Assembly (NCBI GenBank): GCA_035235625.1 | Contig: CP141140.1 | Coordinates: forward strand, 66,108,782-66,172,781 | Direction of reading: 5' to 3' | From: Saururus chinensis | Lineage: Eukaryota; Streptophyta; Magnoliopsida; Piperales; Saururaceae | DNA: 64,000 nucleotides | Shown: piece after piece, positions 1 through 10,923 of the stretch | Numbering within the stretch: the stretch's first letter is position 1 | Layout: every line of letters starts with the position of its first letter | Notes under the pieces: generated by a model | Databases searched by the model: none | What the model saw: only the letters and a program-made list of their open reading frames with translations | What the model was told of the DNA's origin: nothing | Made by a program: the position numbers and the translations under genes

Positions 1-1265
1 GTCTGAGACAGCTTTTCGGACACATTATGGGCACTATGAGTTCTTGGTTATGCTTTTTTGTCTCGCCAATGTACCGACATCTTTTATAAACTTGATAATA
101 GGGTTTTCAAACCTTATTTAGATCAATTTTTCATTATCTTTGTAGATGACATATTGACCTATTTATCTAGTAAGGAAGAGCATGAGGAGCACTTAAGGAT
201 TGTCTTCTAAACTTTGAGAGATCACAAACTTTATACAAAGTTTAACAAATGCAAATTTTGGTTATAAAAAGTACAATTCCTTGGCCATATTTTCTCTAAG
301 GACAGTGTAGTGGTAGATTCATCTAAGATGGAGACGGTCTTGAGGTGGGAGCAACCAAAAATGCTTTTGAAGTTTAAAGCTTCCTAGGTCTTACGAGATA
401 TTATCAGAGGTTCATTGAGGGTTTTCCTCACATTGCTACTCCTATGACTAAGTTGACAAGGAATAATGAGAATTTTGAATGGAGTCAAGCATGTGAGGAA
501 TGGTTCCAAAAGTTGAAGAAACTAACCTCAACTCAGGTCTTGACTATTCAAGAAGTGGAGGATTTGTAGTCTATAGTGATGTTTTATTTAGAGGTTTGGG
601 TTATGTGTTGATGCAACATGGGAAAGTAGTAGCTTATGCTTCTCAATAGCTTAGAGTGCATGAGCAAAACTATCCTACACATGACTTGGAGTTAGCGACC
701 ATGGTATTCACGTTGAATATTTGGTGGCACTACCTCTATGGTGAGAAGCTTGAGGTGTTCACAAACCATAAGAGCTTGAAATATCTCTTTAATCAAGGAG
801 ACTTAAACATGAGGCAAAGAAAATAGTTGAAATTCCTTAAGGATTATAACTTCACTATCCCTATCACCCAGAAAAGCTAATGTAGTGGCAGATGCCTTGA
901 GTAGAAAATCAGCCACTTTGGTAGCTTGTGTGCACGTACGAGAATGACTCTTGTATGAAGAGGTCATTGAGCTTAAACCGGAGATAGCTCCTAAAGATAC
1001 ATATGGGTGGTTCGTCAACCTTTTTATAAACTCTAGCTTGGTTGATGAGGTGGTTGAAGCTCAAAAAAGGGATGAGGAACCATGAAGGCTAAGTTTGTAA
1101 GTGGGAGTGGTGATTGACTTCATGGAGAGGACTGACGAGAGTCTAACTTATCAAAGGAGGTTGTGTGTGCTAAATTATGTGGAGCTTAAGCAGCGTATTT
1201 TATCATAGGCACATTACTCTAGGTTCTCCATTTACCTAAGGAGAACCAAGATATGTCATGATACT
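1..1265 (+). pseudogene. Decayed Ty3/gypsy pol (RT, RNase H, start of integrase)
   Basis: Read with frame changes, this stretch gives the classical order of a plant Ty3/gypsy polyprotein. Reverse transcriptase: [13 protein letters not shown] at about 15-55, and an FVDDIL catalytic box with FVDD at 139-150. RNase H: VVAYASQ, then [13 protein letters not shown] and [13 protein letters not shown] at about 625-795. The start of the integrase zinc-binding region (RLCVLNYVELKQRIL followed by AHYSR) lies at about 1160-1225. Stops interrupt every frame (after SNLI, IVF, KFWL and YASQ), so it is dead. The order and wording fit the chromovirus/Del-Tekay type; that clade call is from family knowledge. 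The 5' part of the element lies outside the window, and I see no LTR directly after it. Confidence 0.9.
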
Positions 1266-2984
1266 CCTAGATGATCACAGTAAGTCAAATATCTCAACAC
1301 TAGGGTGCATGAGCCCTAGTAAGCCTTTACTTCATAGTGTGGATGGGGAGAGATAGACTTTAGAGCACTGAGGTCATTATGTAGTGGCCCAATATCTAGG
1401 AATAAGACACTTCTAGAAGAGGGTATCATGTCTTGAGAACCTTTGGGAAGGGTTTTTGTTTGCAAATAGAATGAATAATATGAAAATATGTATTCTTTGT
1501 ATAGTGCTAAAACAATTAGTTTTCCAACAAGAAGTCCACGGTATGTTGATTGAGTTTTATACTTCTTTAAGATTGCTATCATACTGAATATTTCTATATA
1601 CTCAGTATTCTTTGTGTTGTAGATGTTTGGGTTGAGACTCGAAGGTATGTGAAGGTTATAGTTATAGTGAAGATTTACTCTACATACATGGAGATACTTC
1701 TACTAGGTTTAATTAGGCACATGTGTCATTTTTCTTTCATTGGTTTAGATGTTGTTAATAGACAATTGTGAACTTGTGGGTCCTGTGAATATTTTAATGT
1801 AATAGTTATATAATTTTTTATTACAGATATGGATATCACATTCAAATGATTGTGAAGATGGATGATGCTCATACCCCCAATTATTTATTTTAATAATTTA
1901 TTTTGTATATTTTATCATAGCATCAAACAAGATAGAAGAATGGGATTTTAAAAGAAGAACATAATGTATTTCACAAAAAAATTATATGTGGAAATTGGGG
2001 GTACAACATATTTAGTCTAGATTTTGCATTATTAACATTGTATTTCATCGCGACGGAATCAAAATCATATGCATGGCTTTGCGATTGTTATTTTGATTCA
2101 TCATTAATATCATATGCATTTGAGATTGTTATTTTGAAATTGGATCTGACTGATCCATCACAATGGAATCATATTTAGTCTAGACTTTTTATGGATGGCT
2201 TTTGAAGTGAACTTCGTGTCTACACCTACAAATATTAATATAAAATCAGTTAGATCCAGTTTCAACAATCGGCATAGGCATTCAGTCTAGTCAACAATCA
2301 ACAACTGACATCAATTGTTGGTAGTTGGCTACTCAAGCAACAATCCCCCCCCCCCCACACACACATACACACATTTTAATTTTAGCACAAGGATTGAGTT
2401 TTAATTTTAGCATTCTTACACTGGAAGGGATGAAGAATTGATGATGAAAACCAATTTGTTTTCTTGCTTTTCCTTTCCCTAGTCGAAATGAGACTTACAT
2501 TTTAGAGGATTAGGCATAAAAGGAATTGAAAAATGGAGGAGATTTAACTTCTTGCCAGCTGAAGTTGGAGGGGCTGAAGGCAAGCACTTAATAACCTTCA
2601 GCTAGTGGATCAAAAGTTTCCTCTTAAGGGGGTTCCACTTTAGTGAAAGGATTATGGATATTAAGATTGAAAAGAGAGGCTTGACGCTAGTGCCAAGGGG
2701 ATAAGTTGACAAGGGGAAGCCAATGACAATGGAGTGTAGGGGCGGGTGAAAATGAGTGCAATCATAAGTCAAAACAGGGAATCAATAGAGGATGAGAGGG
2801 CATAGTGGATTTTTTGGTTTTGAGCTTGATTATGTTATTTCATGGCACATGTGCAAGAGTAACCACATGTGTAAGATCATTTTGTGTTTTATAGGAAAAT
2901 GTAGAACATTTTGTGTAATACCTTATCTTCTGGGGAGGGGGTCATTTTGATACATTACTACTTTTTGAGCTCAAATTGATTACA
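1266..2984. other. Intergenic, AT-rich, no gene seen
   Basis: No coding region is recognisable on either strand. A C-run passing into a CA repeat lies at about 2346-2374. The first few hundred bases may be the decayed continuation of the gypsy element, but I could not recognise further integrase motifs or an LTR. Confidence 0.5.
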
Positions 2985-3629
2985 TCTAGAGATGCTAGAA
3001 CAAACTCATTGACCACTTCACCTACAACACCTTTTATATTAAGCATTCCATCAAATAAATATAGCATTCTCATCATTTAAATATATTTTTTTACTAAACA
3101 TAATTTCATCACTCCATCGTTAAAGTTGTATGCTTGTCCCATGTTATTTTAAATAATATTTGTATTTCTTAATTTTGATCTTACATTTTAATGCATGAAG
3201 TCTTAAATTAATAGCTTTATTTAGTTTTTAAAATGAATTAATTTAATTTATTTTTAAAAACTAAATGGATCTATAATATAGGACAAACGAAGATTGGAAA
3301 AAGTTTATGTAAGCCCGGGCTTACATACACTTCATGAGCTTGGGCTCTATGGGTACAATCTTGTACAAAATTGTCAATATGTATTATATATAATATAAAA
3401 TATATTTATAAATTTCATTTAAGTTCGAGTTAAGTATGAGTTGGGTTTGAGCCGAGTTCGAGTTCTATTCAAACCGAGTTGACTCAAAATAGAGAATGCT
3501 CGAACTCAACTAAAAAATATTTAAATTCAATCAAGTTCAAGCTAAGCTATTTTGAGTTAAACCATATTTGAGTCAAACCAAATCAAGGCCCTTTCTTCGA
3601 TGAGCTGGTTTAAGTCATTAATACCCCTA
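2985..3629. mobile_element. 5'-truncated hAT-type non-autonomous element
   Basis: This matches the complete element at 20200-21420 over most of its length (shared blocks include ACTTCACCTACAACACC and AAGTTGTATGCTTG). It ends with the same right terminus, TACCCCTA, preceded by degenerate CGAG/GAGCT-rich sequence. The left terminus present in the complete copy is missing, so this copy is truncated or was overwritten. It carries a decayed version of the same internal Stowaway (about 3190-3290) and a hairpin at 3303-3330. Confidence 0.7.
3303..3330. repeat. GC-rich hairpin in hAT copy
   Basis: The near-perfect palindrome centred on AAGCCCGGGCTT sits at the position that holds a larger hairpin (21148-21201) in the complete copy of the same element. 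Confidence 0.7.
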
Positions 3630-3665
3630 ATTACACCCTAATTAGAGTTGAACTCTAGTCTTAAG

Positions 3666-4202
3666 TAGAGCTGTCAATGGGTAACTATTTACCCAGCTCA
3701 CCCACTCGCCCGATCTGAAATTCGTAGGCGGGTAATTAATAAATGGTTAAAAGGTAAAGTAAGTAAGTAATTTTACCCACCTATATATTATGTGGGTAAA
3801 GTATGGGTAACCCCTTATCCATACCCAATACTTTTTACCTACTTTAATATATATAAAAATTATATATTTTATAACATTTTGATATAATAAGCTAGAAAAT
3901 TTTGAGTAATAGAAACATCTTTGAGTTTCAATTTTTTTAATTATTTAAATTTATATAACGTATGAGATTCTTATTATATTTTAATCTTTATAAGAATTGT
4001 GAGGTCTTTATAAATTTATATTAGATTAAATTTTTTATACTTTAAATAAATTTTTAATATATATATTTGATATTATATTTATTTATTTATTAATTAGTTG
4101 TTTACCTGTTATCTACTTTACCTACCCAATAATTTATAGGCAATAAGTAAAGTATAAATAATAAATATAAAATTAAGTAATGAGTAGGATATGATAGCGC
4201 TA
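3666..4202. mobile_element. hAT-type MITE with imperfect 8-bp target duplication
   Basis: The left end reads TAGAGCTGTCAATGGGTAAC and the reverse complement of the right end reads TAGCGCTATCATATCCTAC, an imperfect inverted repeat continuing into ATTTAC/ATTAC. Flanks are gtcttaag (3658-3665) and gtctttta (4203-4210), agreeing at six of eight positions as expected for an aged 8-bp hAT duplication. The interior is AT-rich and full of TACCC/GGGTA words, with no transposase. It sits just upstream of the SUVH leader. Confidence 0.65.
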
Positions 4203-5599
4203 GTCTTTTAAGTCAAATTCAAATTAAATCACGAACCGAACCGAAGTATACATGCTCAGCTCGCTCGACTCCTTGGCACCATTTCACAAGCTCTTTCGGT
4301 TTTTCTTTATTAGCAACTACCTACGCACGCTCGGGGAGTTGGTCGTCTGCCTGTCTACTGTCCTTCCAATTGGCAAACAAGGTAGTACTGCTTGTCCCCA
4401 GCACCGCAGCCGGGAGTGGGCTTCCTTCCGCTCTCAGCTCCTCACCGACGATCCTCATCTTGCTTGCCCAACACACCCTTTTCCCCATTTCCTGTAAATT
4501 TTCTGTCTTTTGATTCTCCCTTGGCTGTTTTGGTTTCACAAAGATTCAGTCTTTCTCATTGCAGAATCTTCTGATCTACGTCTGACAGTTCAATCCCAGA
4601 TTGCTGGCTTTCGGGACTTCAAATTTGGAGACTGAGTGTTCCATTTCGTGGGTTCTCAACACACATTTTGGTGGTTTCTTCCTAGACTTTCCTCTGCGGT
4701 TAAAGGGAAACTCTTTTACCTTCTTCCGCTCTGTTTTTGTCTTTTTAGCTTCGGCCAGTTTGTGGGTCGTCGCTGAAAGCTGGTCGCTTGTAGCTGGCAC
4801 TCAACTTGTAGATTGTAGGTTGGTTTCCAAATGGAATTTTGGTGTCTGGTTTATGTACTTATGACACTGCTTACTAGTGGACTAATGGGTTCTGCTTTTC
4901 TTGCAGGAAGCTGCTTGGATTTGTTTCTTTTTCTTGAACCATTTGGCTGGCCAATTAGGAAATCTGCGCTCCAATTCCTGGTACTTTGATATGTTTTTTC
5001 TCTTGGTTTTATGCTCAAGTTTTGTACCTAAGTGAGAATTTGTGACAATGGTCACCATGGACAAGTGGGTGCTGTTCCTATTTCCAGAGTATTTTGGTGA
5101 TGCCGTCCTGGGATCTCCTCTACAGTTACGTAAGAAATAGGGCTACCACCATTTGGTGGATCGCGCCTTGAAGTGGTATTGGTCTCTCCATTCTCTTCAG
5201 GTGTCAGTATCAAATTTTAGTATCTGACACATGAATAGTCAGAACGATTACTAGAGGACTAGTGGGTTCCGGTGCAGTTCTTATATTCATTGGATCTTTG
5301 CTTCATATCTGTCTTGTATTTGTTCAAGAGCGATCAGCTGCGTCTAGTGTGCAATTGTCGTCTCTGTTTTGGTTTCCTGACGAGACTCCATTTAGCATGT
5401 CTATATATAAGTGGAAAGAATGCTAGAAGTGGACTAGTTGGCCTTATATATATGTTCAGATTTTCCTGTTACAAGTTTGTTCATGGTGCATAATTAGTTA
5501 CCGTTGCCTCTTCAATTGTGATGATTTTGGAAGGATAGCAGAATCCATGCCTGGAATTCTCTACATTGACTGGTAGCCAAAGATTTCGGGTGGTACCAT
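4203..5599 (+). promoter_or_regulatory. SUVH promoter and untranslated leader with probable introns
   Basis: This holds no conserved protein but is not transposon-like. From about 4300 it has pyrimidine-rich leader-like sequence and several good splice acceptors: TCATTGCAG ending at 4564, TTCTTGCAG ending about 4907 and CTCTTCAG ending about 5200. A possible donor (CAAG|GTAGTA) lies at 4381. SUVH1/3-type genes usually have an uninterrupted coding exon and introns only in the leader, which fits. Exact exon borders and the TSS cannot be fixed without transcripts. Several short upstream ATG frames occur (for example 4252-4497 and 4601-4864); if retained they would act as uORFs. Confidence 0.5.
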
Positions 5600-7576
5600 A
5601 TGGAGGCTCGATGTAATCCTTCTTCTTCACCAATGACAGAATCAGCCTTTATGGATGTAAAGCCTTCACGCACTTTGGTTCCCTTGTTTCCTACTCCCTT
5701 AGGGTACACCCGCTTTGCAGCTGCAAATGTACCTCTCCATTATATATCCGGTGCAAATATCCCCAATTCTGCAGCTACTGGGACTCCTATACAATCTAAA
5801 GTGAATATTGCAGATGCTTCAAATGGAGTACATTGGGGTGGTGGAACAGCTTTTGACTCAAAAGAGGAGCTACATGCGGAATCCCCTCCTATATATACCC
5901 CTCCAAGACCATCAACTGGCTCTGAAGGCTCTAAGAAGAGGCCTGATAATAAAAAGAAACGCAAGCGCAAGTTGCATAAGAAGCTTTCAGGTGATTATGG
6001 AATTGCATTGTCTCTCCTTGGAACAGATGGTGATAGGCACACTGTGGAGAGAGTTCTTATGATTTTCGATGGACTTAGGCGGAGGCTGATGCAACGGGAG
6101 GATTTGAAAGGTCCAAGTACTGGGCCAGCTAGTCAGCCTGCCTTGGAAGCAGGGGGCTTGATGACAAAAAATGGTCTTCGTGCAAATACCGTTAGAAGGG
6201 TAGGAGCTGTTCCTGGGGTTGAGGTTGGAGATATCTTCTATTTTCGATTTGAGTTGTCTTTGATTGGTTTGCATTCTCCACTTATGGCTGGAATTGATTA
6301 CATGAATGTCAAGTTCACGGAGGCAGAGGAGCCTATTGCTGTTAGCATTGTCTCTGCAGGGCTGCATAAAGATGATGAGACAAGTGACACAGACATTTTG
6401 ATATACACTGGCCAAGGTGGAATATCAAAACCTGGGAAACAGATTGACAACCAAAAGCTTGAGAAGGGTAATCTCGCCATGGAGAAAAGCTTGCATCGGG
6501 GCACTGAAATACGGGTGATCCGAGGCATGTTTGATAAGGGTATGGCAAATCCGTGGTCTAAGGTCTTCATGTATGACGGCCTTTATAAAATTCAGGAATC
6601 ATGGCTTGATAAAGGTAAGGCAGGTTTCAGCATTTTCAAGTACAAATTGCTGAGAACGGAAGGCCAGCCTGAAGGAATTGCAATATGGAAGCAGATTCAG
6701 CAATGGAAGGATAACCCGTCATCTAGAGGCAATGTTATTTTGCCTGACATATCTTCTGGGACTGAAAAGGAACCTGTTGTCCTTGTTAACGAAGTTGATA
6801 CAGAGAAGGGACCAAACCATTTTGCTTATTCATCCAAAATCAAGTATCCTAAAGCTATTAGCTCAATGGAGCGTCCGCTAAACTGCAGCTGTAACAAAAC
6901 ATGTAATCCTGGTGATACGGATTGTGTATGTGTGCTGCAAAATGGAGGCCTTTTACCTTACACATCAAATGGGCTTCTTGTGAATCGCATGCCTCTGATA
7001 CGCGAGTGTGGTTCTTGCCATTGTTCCATCAATTGCCGGAATCGCGTTGCTCAAAAGGGTATCAACATCCGGCTTGAGGTTTTTAAGACAAAGGACAGGG
7101 GTTGGGGTTTGCGATCTTGGGATCCTATTCGAACTGGTTCCTTTATTTGTGAGTATATTGGAGAAGTAATTGATTGTAGTGATGTGAGAAATGGTGCTGA
7201 AGATAATGACTATATATTTGAGGAGACTGCAAATACATGTGCTGACTACTTTGAATGGAACTGCCGAAGTGAATTACTGGAAGAAGATAAATCAGATGAC
7301 TCTGTTGATGCGTACAAACCATTGTCCATCTGTATAAATGCCAAAGATGTGGGCAATGTTGCCCGTTTTATGAACCATAGTTGCTCTCCTAATGTCTTTT
7401 GGCAGCCTGTGCTGTATGACCATAATGATGAGCACTATCCTCACATTATGTTTTATGCGCTTAAACACATACCTCCAATGCAAGAGTTGACATACGATTA
7501 TGGTCTGAAGGCCAATGACCAGAAGAGGAAAAAGTGCCTGTGCGGCTCATCCAAGTGCAGGGATTACTTCGGCTAG
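5600..7576 (+). CDS. SUVH: SUVH1/SUVH3-type SRA-SET histone-lysine methyltransferase homologue
   Basis: Intact 658-aa protein in one exon. Order: N-terminal DVKPSRTLVPLFP motif (about 19-31) typical of the SUVH1/3 subgroup; lysine/arginine nuclear-localisation-like tract (112-128); SRA/YDG domain (about 200-352) with GVEVGD and YDG at 325-327; pre-SET with all nine zinc cysteines (429, 431, 435, 442, 444, 470, 473, 475, 479); SET domain (about 491-635) with GWGLRSWD (501-508), RFMNHSCSPN (589-598) and ELTYDYG (629-635); post-SET CxCx4C (646, 648, 653). No catalytic or zinc residue appears lost. SUVH proteins bind methylated DNA through SRA and can methylate H3K9; in Arabidopsis SUVH1 and SUVH3 instead act as methyl-DNA readers that help keep nearby genes transcribed. 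Which role applies here is not visible. The start is the first ATG of the frame and begins the conserved region. Confidence 0.96.
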   Translation: MEARCNPSSSPMTESAFMDVKPSRTLVPLFPTPLGYTRFAAANVPLHYISGANIPNSAATGTPIQSKVNIADASNGVHWGGGTAFDSKEELHAESPPIYTPPRPSTGSEGSKKRPDNKKKRKRKLHKKLSGDYGIALSLLGTDGDRHTVERVLMIFDGLRRRLMQREDLKGPSTGPASQPALEAGGLMTKNGLRANTVRRVGAVPGVEVGDIFYFRFELSLIGLHSPLMAGIDYMNVKFTEAEEPIAVSIVSAGLHKDDETSDTDILIYTGQGGISKPGKQIDNQKLEKGNLAMEKSLHRGTEIRVIRGMFDKGMANPWSKVFMYDGLYKIQESWLDKGKAGFSIFKYKLLRTEGQPEGIAIWKQIQQWKDNPSSRGNVILPDISSGTEKEPVVLVNEVDTEKGPNHFAYSSKIKYPKAISSMERPLNCSCNKTCNPGDTDCVCVLQNGGLLPYTSNGLLVNRMPLIRECGSCHCSINCRNRVAQKGINIRLEVFKTKDRGWGLRSWDPIRTGSFICEYIGEVIDCSDVRNGAEDNDYIFEETANTCADYFEWNCRSELLEEDKSDDSVDAYKPLSICINAKDVGNVARFMNHSCSPNVFWQPVLYDHNDEHYPHIMFYALKHIPPMQELTYDYGLKANDQKRKKCLCGSSKCRDYFG

Positions 7577-8230
7577 GCTAAGACTGATAATGGAGAGCTG
7601 CATCACAAGGTAGCTCTTGGCCAATGTATACAATGTACAACACACGTAATATGTTCTCCTAGCAACTAAAATTATTATCAAGTGCTTTTATTCTGATCGG
7701 TGAATTATTATCAAGTACTTATCTACTTGCTGGTTTGTCAAACTTCACTTGCTAATGTACTTGTATTTTCAGATTGCCGAGGTGTGTGCAGTTGCAGAAC
7801 TGAGCAAAATCACCCAAAGACCATATGCAAGTAGGCAGCTTTGATGGTGCCAGGGTTTAATGTATTCCTTGTGCTCCAACCTCGCGCTATATTGGTGTTC
7901 AAAAAATGGACTATGTTCACTTCTGTTGTCCTCTTCAAGTTCTAGAGGTTCTCCACTCCCCCAGATTTTGGAAATACAAGAGTAAACCTAGTTGTTATCA
8001 GTAGTTTGTGAACGTAGTCATGTAATTGATAAGACAAAACTATACTTAGTTTGGCATAATCAAGGTATTTTGCTAGCAAGCCTTGGCAACAAGGTTTGAG
8101 ACTTTGGCATTTCCATGAGCTTCTGGGAGATAATTCATATGTACTTTATTTTAACTGAATAATACATTGGAAGAAGGTACTTCCAGCCTAAAGTGTAGAT
8201 AGCCTTGCTGGTGCCTTTTCCAGTGTCGGC
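7577..8230 (+). other. SUVH 3' UTR with a probable intron
   Basis: A good intron lies at 7610-7772: donor CACAAG|GTAGCT, branch-like GCTAATG at about 7750, pyrimidine-rich end and acceptor TTTTCAG. The donor is 34 nt beyond the stop, inside the about 50-55 nt limit beyond which a downstream exon junction usually triggers nonsense-mediated decay. The transcript end is not defined. Confidence 0.45.
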
Positions 8231-10923
8231 GATGGAAACAAATGCTGGAGATGGGTGAGGTGGGTCAGCGTACTGTATGCTTAAAGCACTACCCTTTCTT
8301 TATATTGTGGGTAAGTGTCATGGATGCGAAGTTGAACTTAGCATTTTATCACGGGGTAACAAGGTGGGCTATTTGTAACACATGTTGGGTAGATAGAGAT
8401 GTAAAAGTATTGTATATTAAGTATATTTATTGTTTGAACTGCCTATAGTGTTATAAATTATGTATATAGGCACTTTGGGAAAGGCTTGCAACATTGTATA
8501 ATATGTGTGCATAATGTTATATAAAATATATACAATAATACACATATATAGTTGGTTACATTAGGACACATAGTCGGCTAGTACATAGTTAGAGTTTTAA
8601 AATATTCTTTTTTCTTTATATAGTGTTGGTGAGTCCTCTAGAATATTTTGGGGCCGTTTGGCAAACGTTAGAGAAGTCATGTTCGTCCAAGCATTGTGGC
8701 TACTATTTTAACAATTTGGGAAAAAAATTATATTATATAGGGGTGACATGGTGAGCTGAAATATTAAGCTATTAGTATGATATTTAGCCTTACAATTAGC
8801 TATTTTGGATGGCAAAGGAGGCTTGGGGTAATTGTTTGGCCTTATGGCTATGTTGGATAGATTTGTTCTTGTATGCACTTTGATGAGATGGAATGTTCGG
8901 ATGCTTGAGTTGTTTAAGTTAAATTTGTACATTGTAAGGAGGTGTCCCTTTTTGGTTAATTTGCGTGGGAAATGTTATTGCATGTTCCTATGTCTACCCC
9001 AGGATAGATTCGTTGCTTAGTATCATAGGTTAAATGTTTGGTTGAATACCACGAGGCTATGACCTTAACGAGAAAGACTTACTTATTTGGCTTTACGAGT
9101 GTTGTACAATAAACATCTTTTAGGCACCTCTGTGACAGTATATACACATGATGTCTTGGCTACACTGTGCAATCAGTTGCCTATTCGCTCTTTTACCAAA
9201 GTTTATGCTCATCCAAAATAAAGGAAAAGATAAGAAAAAAGGTGACCGCCTCCAAAAAATTTAATTTAGCATAATAGATTACATTAATAAAGCCCTTACC
9301 TTGCTCTCAAACTTAATTTTTTTTCAACTATCTTGCAAACCAGTCTACCACTTGGTTGACATCTACCTCAAACCTAGTTGAATTGTTGAGTATAGCCTGC
9401 TTCTTAGTTGAATGCTCTCCCAATAGCTTTTCTAAGTTGATAACAAAGCATTTCCTACCCAAGAGTCCTCCAGAACTATTATCAAAACTCTCAATTTGCC
9501 CCTTTTAGAATTTTGAGTTTTCTAAATGCTTGAATCGAATGGAACAAAGCCCCGACCTTGCTCCCAATTCAAGGTTTTATTATGCTCCGATAAAGTACTA
9601 TTTTGGCTCACCCCTTGGTCAAATTTACCACTTAGCTGAATCTATTAAGGCTAACTAGATTTACTCATACCATAAGCTCTTCATATACTAATTACAATGA
9701 GTCTTTCTTTTCTCTCAAGGTGTTATACACCCTCATATATAAAGAAAGGGTCGGGAAGCTTAGTATTACTAAGACTAACCCAACCTTAGTTATAAATTTA
9801 GATCTCAATAATCCTTGCCTAATGCAAATAGTAAATCAGCCCATATACACACACAAAACTATCTCTAAAAAGTTCTAACCCAAAAAGTTCAATTGAGTCA
9901 TTCTTCAAGTATCTCGCCTTATCTAGTATTCCTCGGGGTTGAAGTCCTCTACTGACATGCCTTTTCATCTCATTAGAGTTTTGGTTACGTCCACTTTTCG
10001 TATGAAGTCCTTATCTTGCTAAGATTCAAGCGGCTTCAGCAATCCAACTTATACATAATTTCTTATCTTGACTTCTTATGAGGTAACTCCTAATCGCACT
10101 AGAAACATAAAAATAAATCAACAACTATATCTAACATCTCTCTTACCTTAAATAAAGATTATTTATGAAAATCCCAACCTTCCTAGTTATCATCCAAGTA
10201 ATGACACCCATGGCATCATTGAATCCTACTCTGAGTGGGATTTATATATTAATCTATTAAAGCTATTATTTCTCAACTTTCTCTACTTACCAAATTAAAA
10301 CTTATCTACCCCTTAACCTATTCCGCAACTTCGTTCTTCTCCAGCAGGGGCTACCCACCACACGGAGCTCATCTCCGATCCATTTGTTTCCAGTAGCTTT
10401 TCCACTTAGCTGACGGACACCACTCCCGACCTTTAATACATATGAACTTGGCAGCGTCATTGGACGGACCTGGGAAAGCCTTGTCTGCATCCCAGTCCGA
10501 ATTTTACAATCACGTGTTCGTAAGATCTTCATCAAATAGCAGGGCTTACCACCAGAAGTAAATTTCTGAAGCATCAAATACATCTAAAATTTTTATTTTC
10601 ATGCGGTTGAAATTTTTAACCGAGCAAACTCAAGAATGTGACAAGGGGACATTATTTTTGCAAATTCAAGTTGAAGAGTAGAGCTATTTTAATTGGATTG
10701 AACTTAAAAATCTAGAACAAAAAAAAATAACCTAAATCATATCACGTAAGTTTTTGCTTATAAAAGCATTTACAGTTACATGAATCAAAGCATTTAAGCA
10801 TACATTGTACAATTGAAGCACTGAATGGCGCCTTTTTATACAAAACAACATGCAGAGCACATAGATGCCTATTCTCCTCCGCGATAAACACGTGAGACAC
10901 CTCAAGGGAAAAAAATCATGAAA
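8231..10923. other. Intergenic, no gene supported
   Basis: No gene or clear transposon is recognisable. A GGGGCCGTTTGGC word at about 8650 resembles the ends of some plant DNA transposons, but I found no matching right end. An unassigned 93-codon frame on the minus strand (10302-10583) matches no family I know. The last part is probably the 3' UTR of the GT47 gene. Confidence 0.5.

Noticed and set aside
8646-9100. GGGGCCGTTTGGC as the start of a MITE
   Set aside because: No inverted right end or target duplication found.
10302-10583. Possible Ty1/copia RNase H relic
   Set aside because: One frame gives a DWDADK-like stretch reminiscent of copia DADWAG, but the rest does not follow the family.
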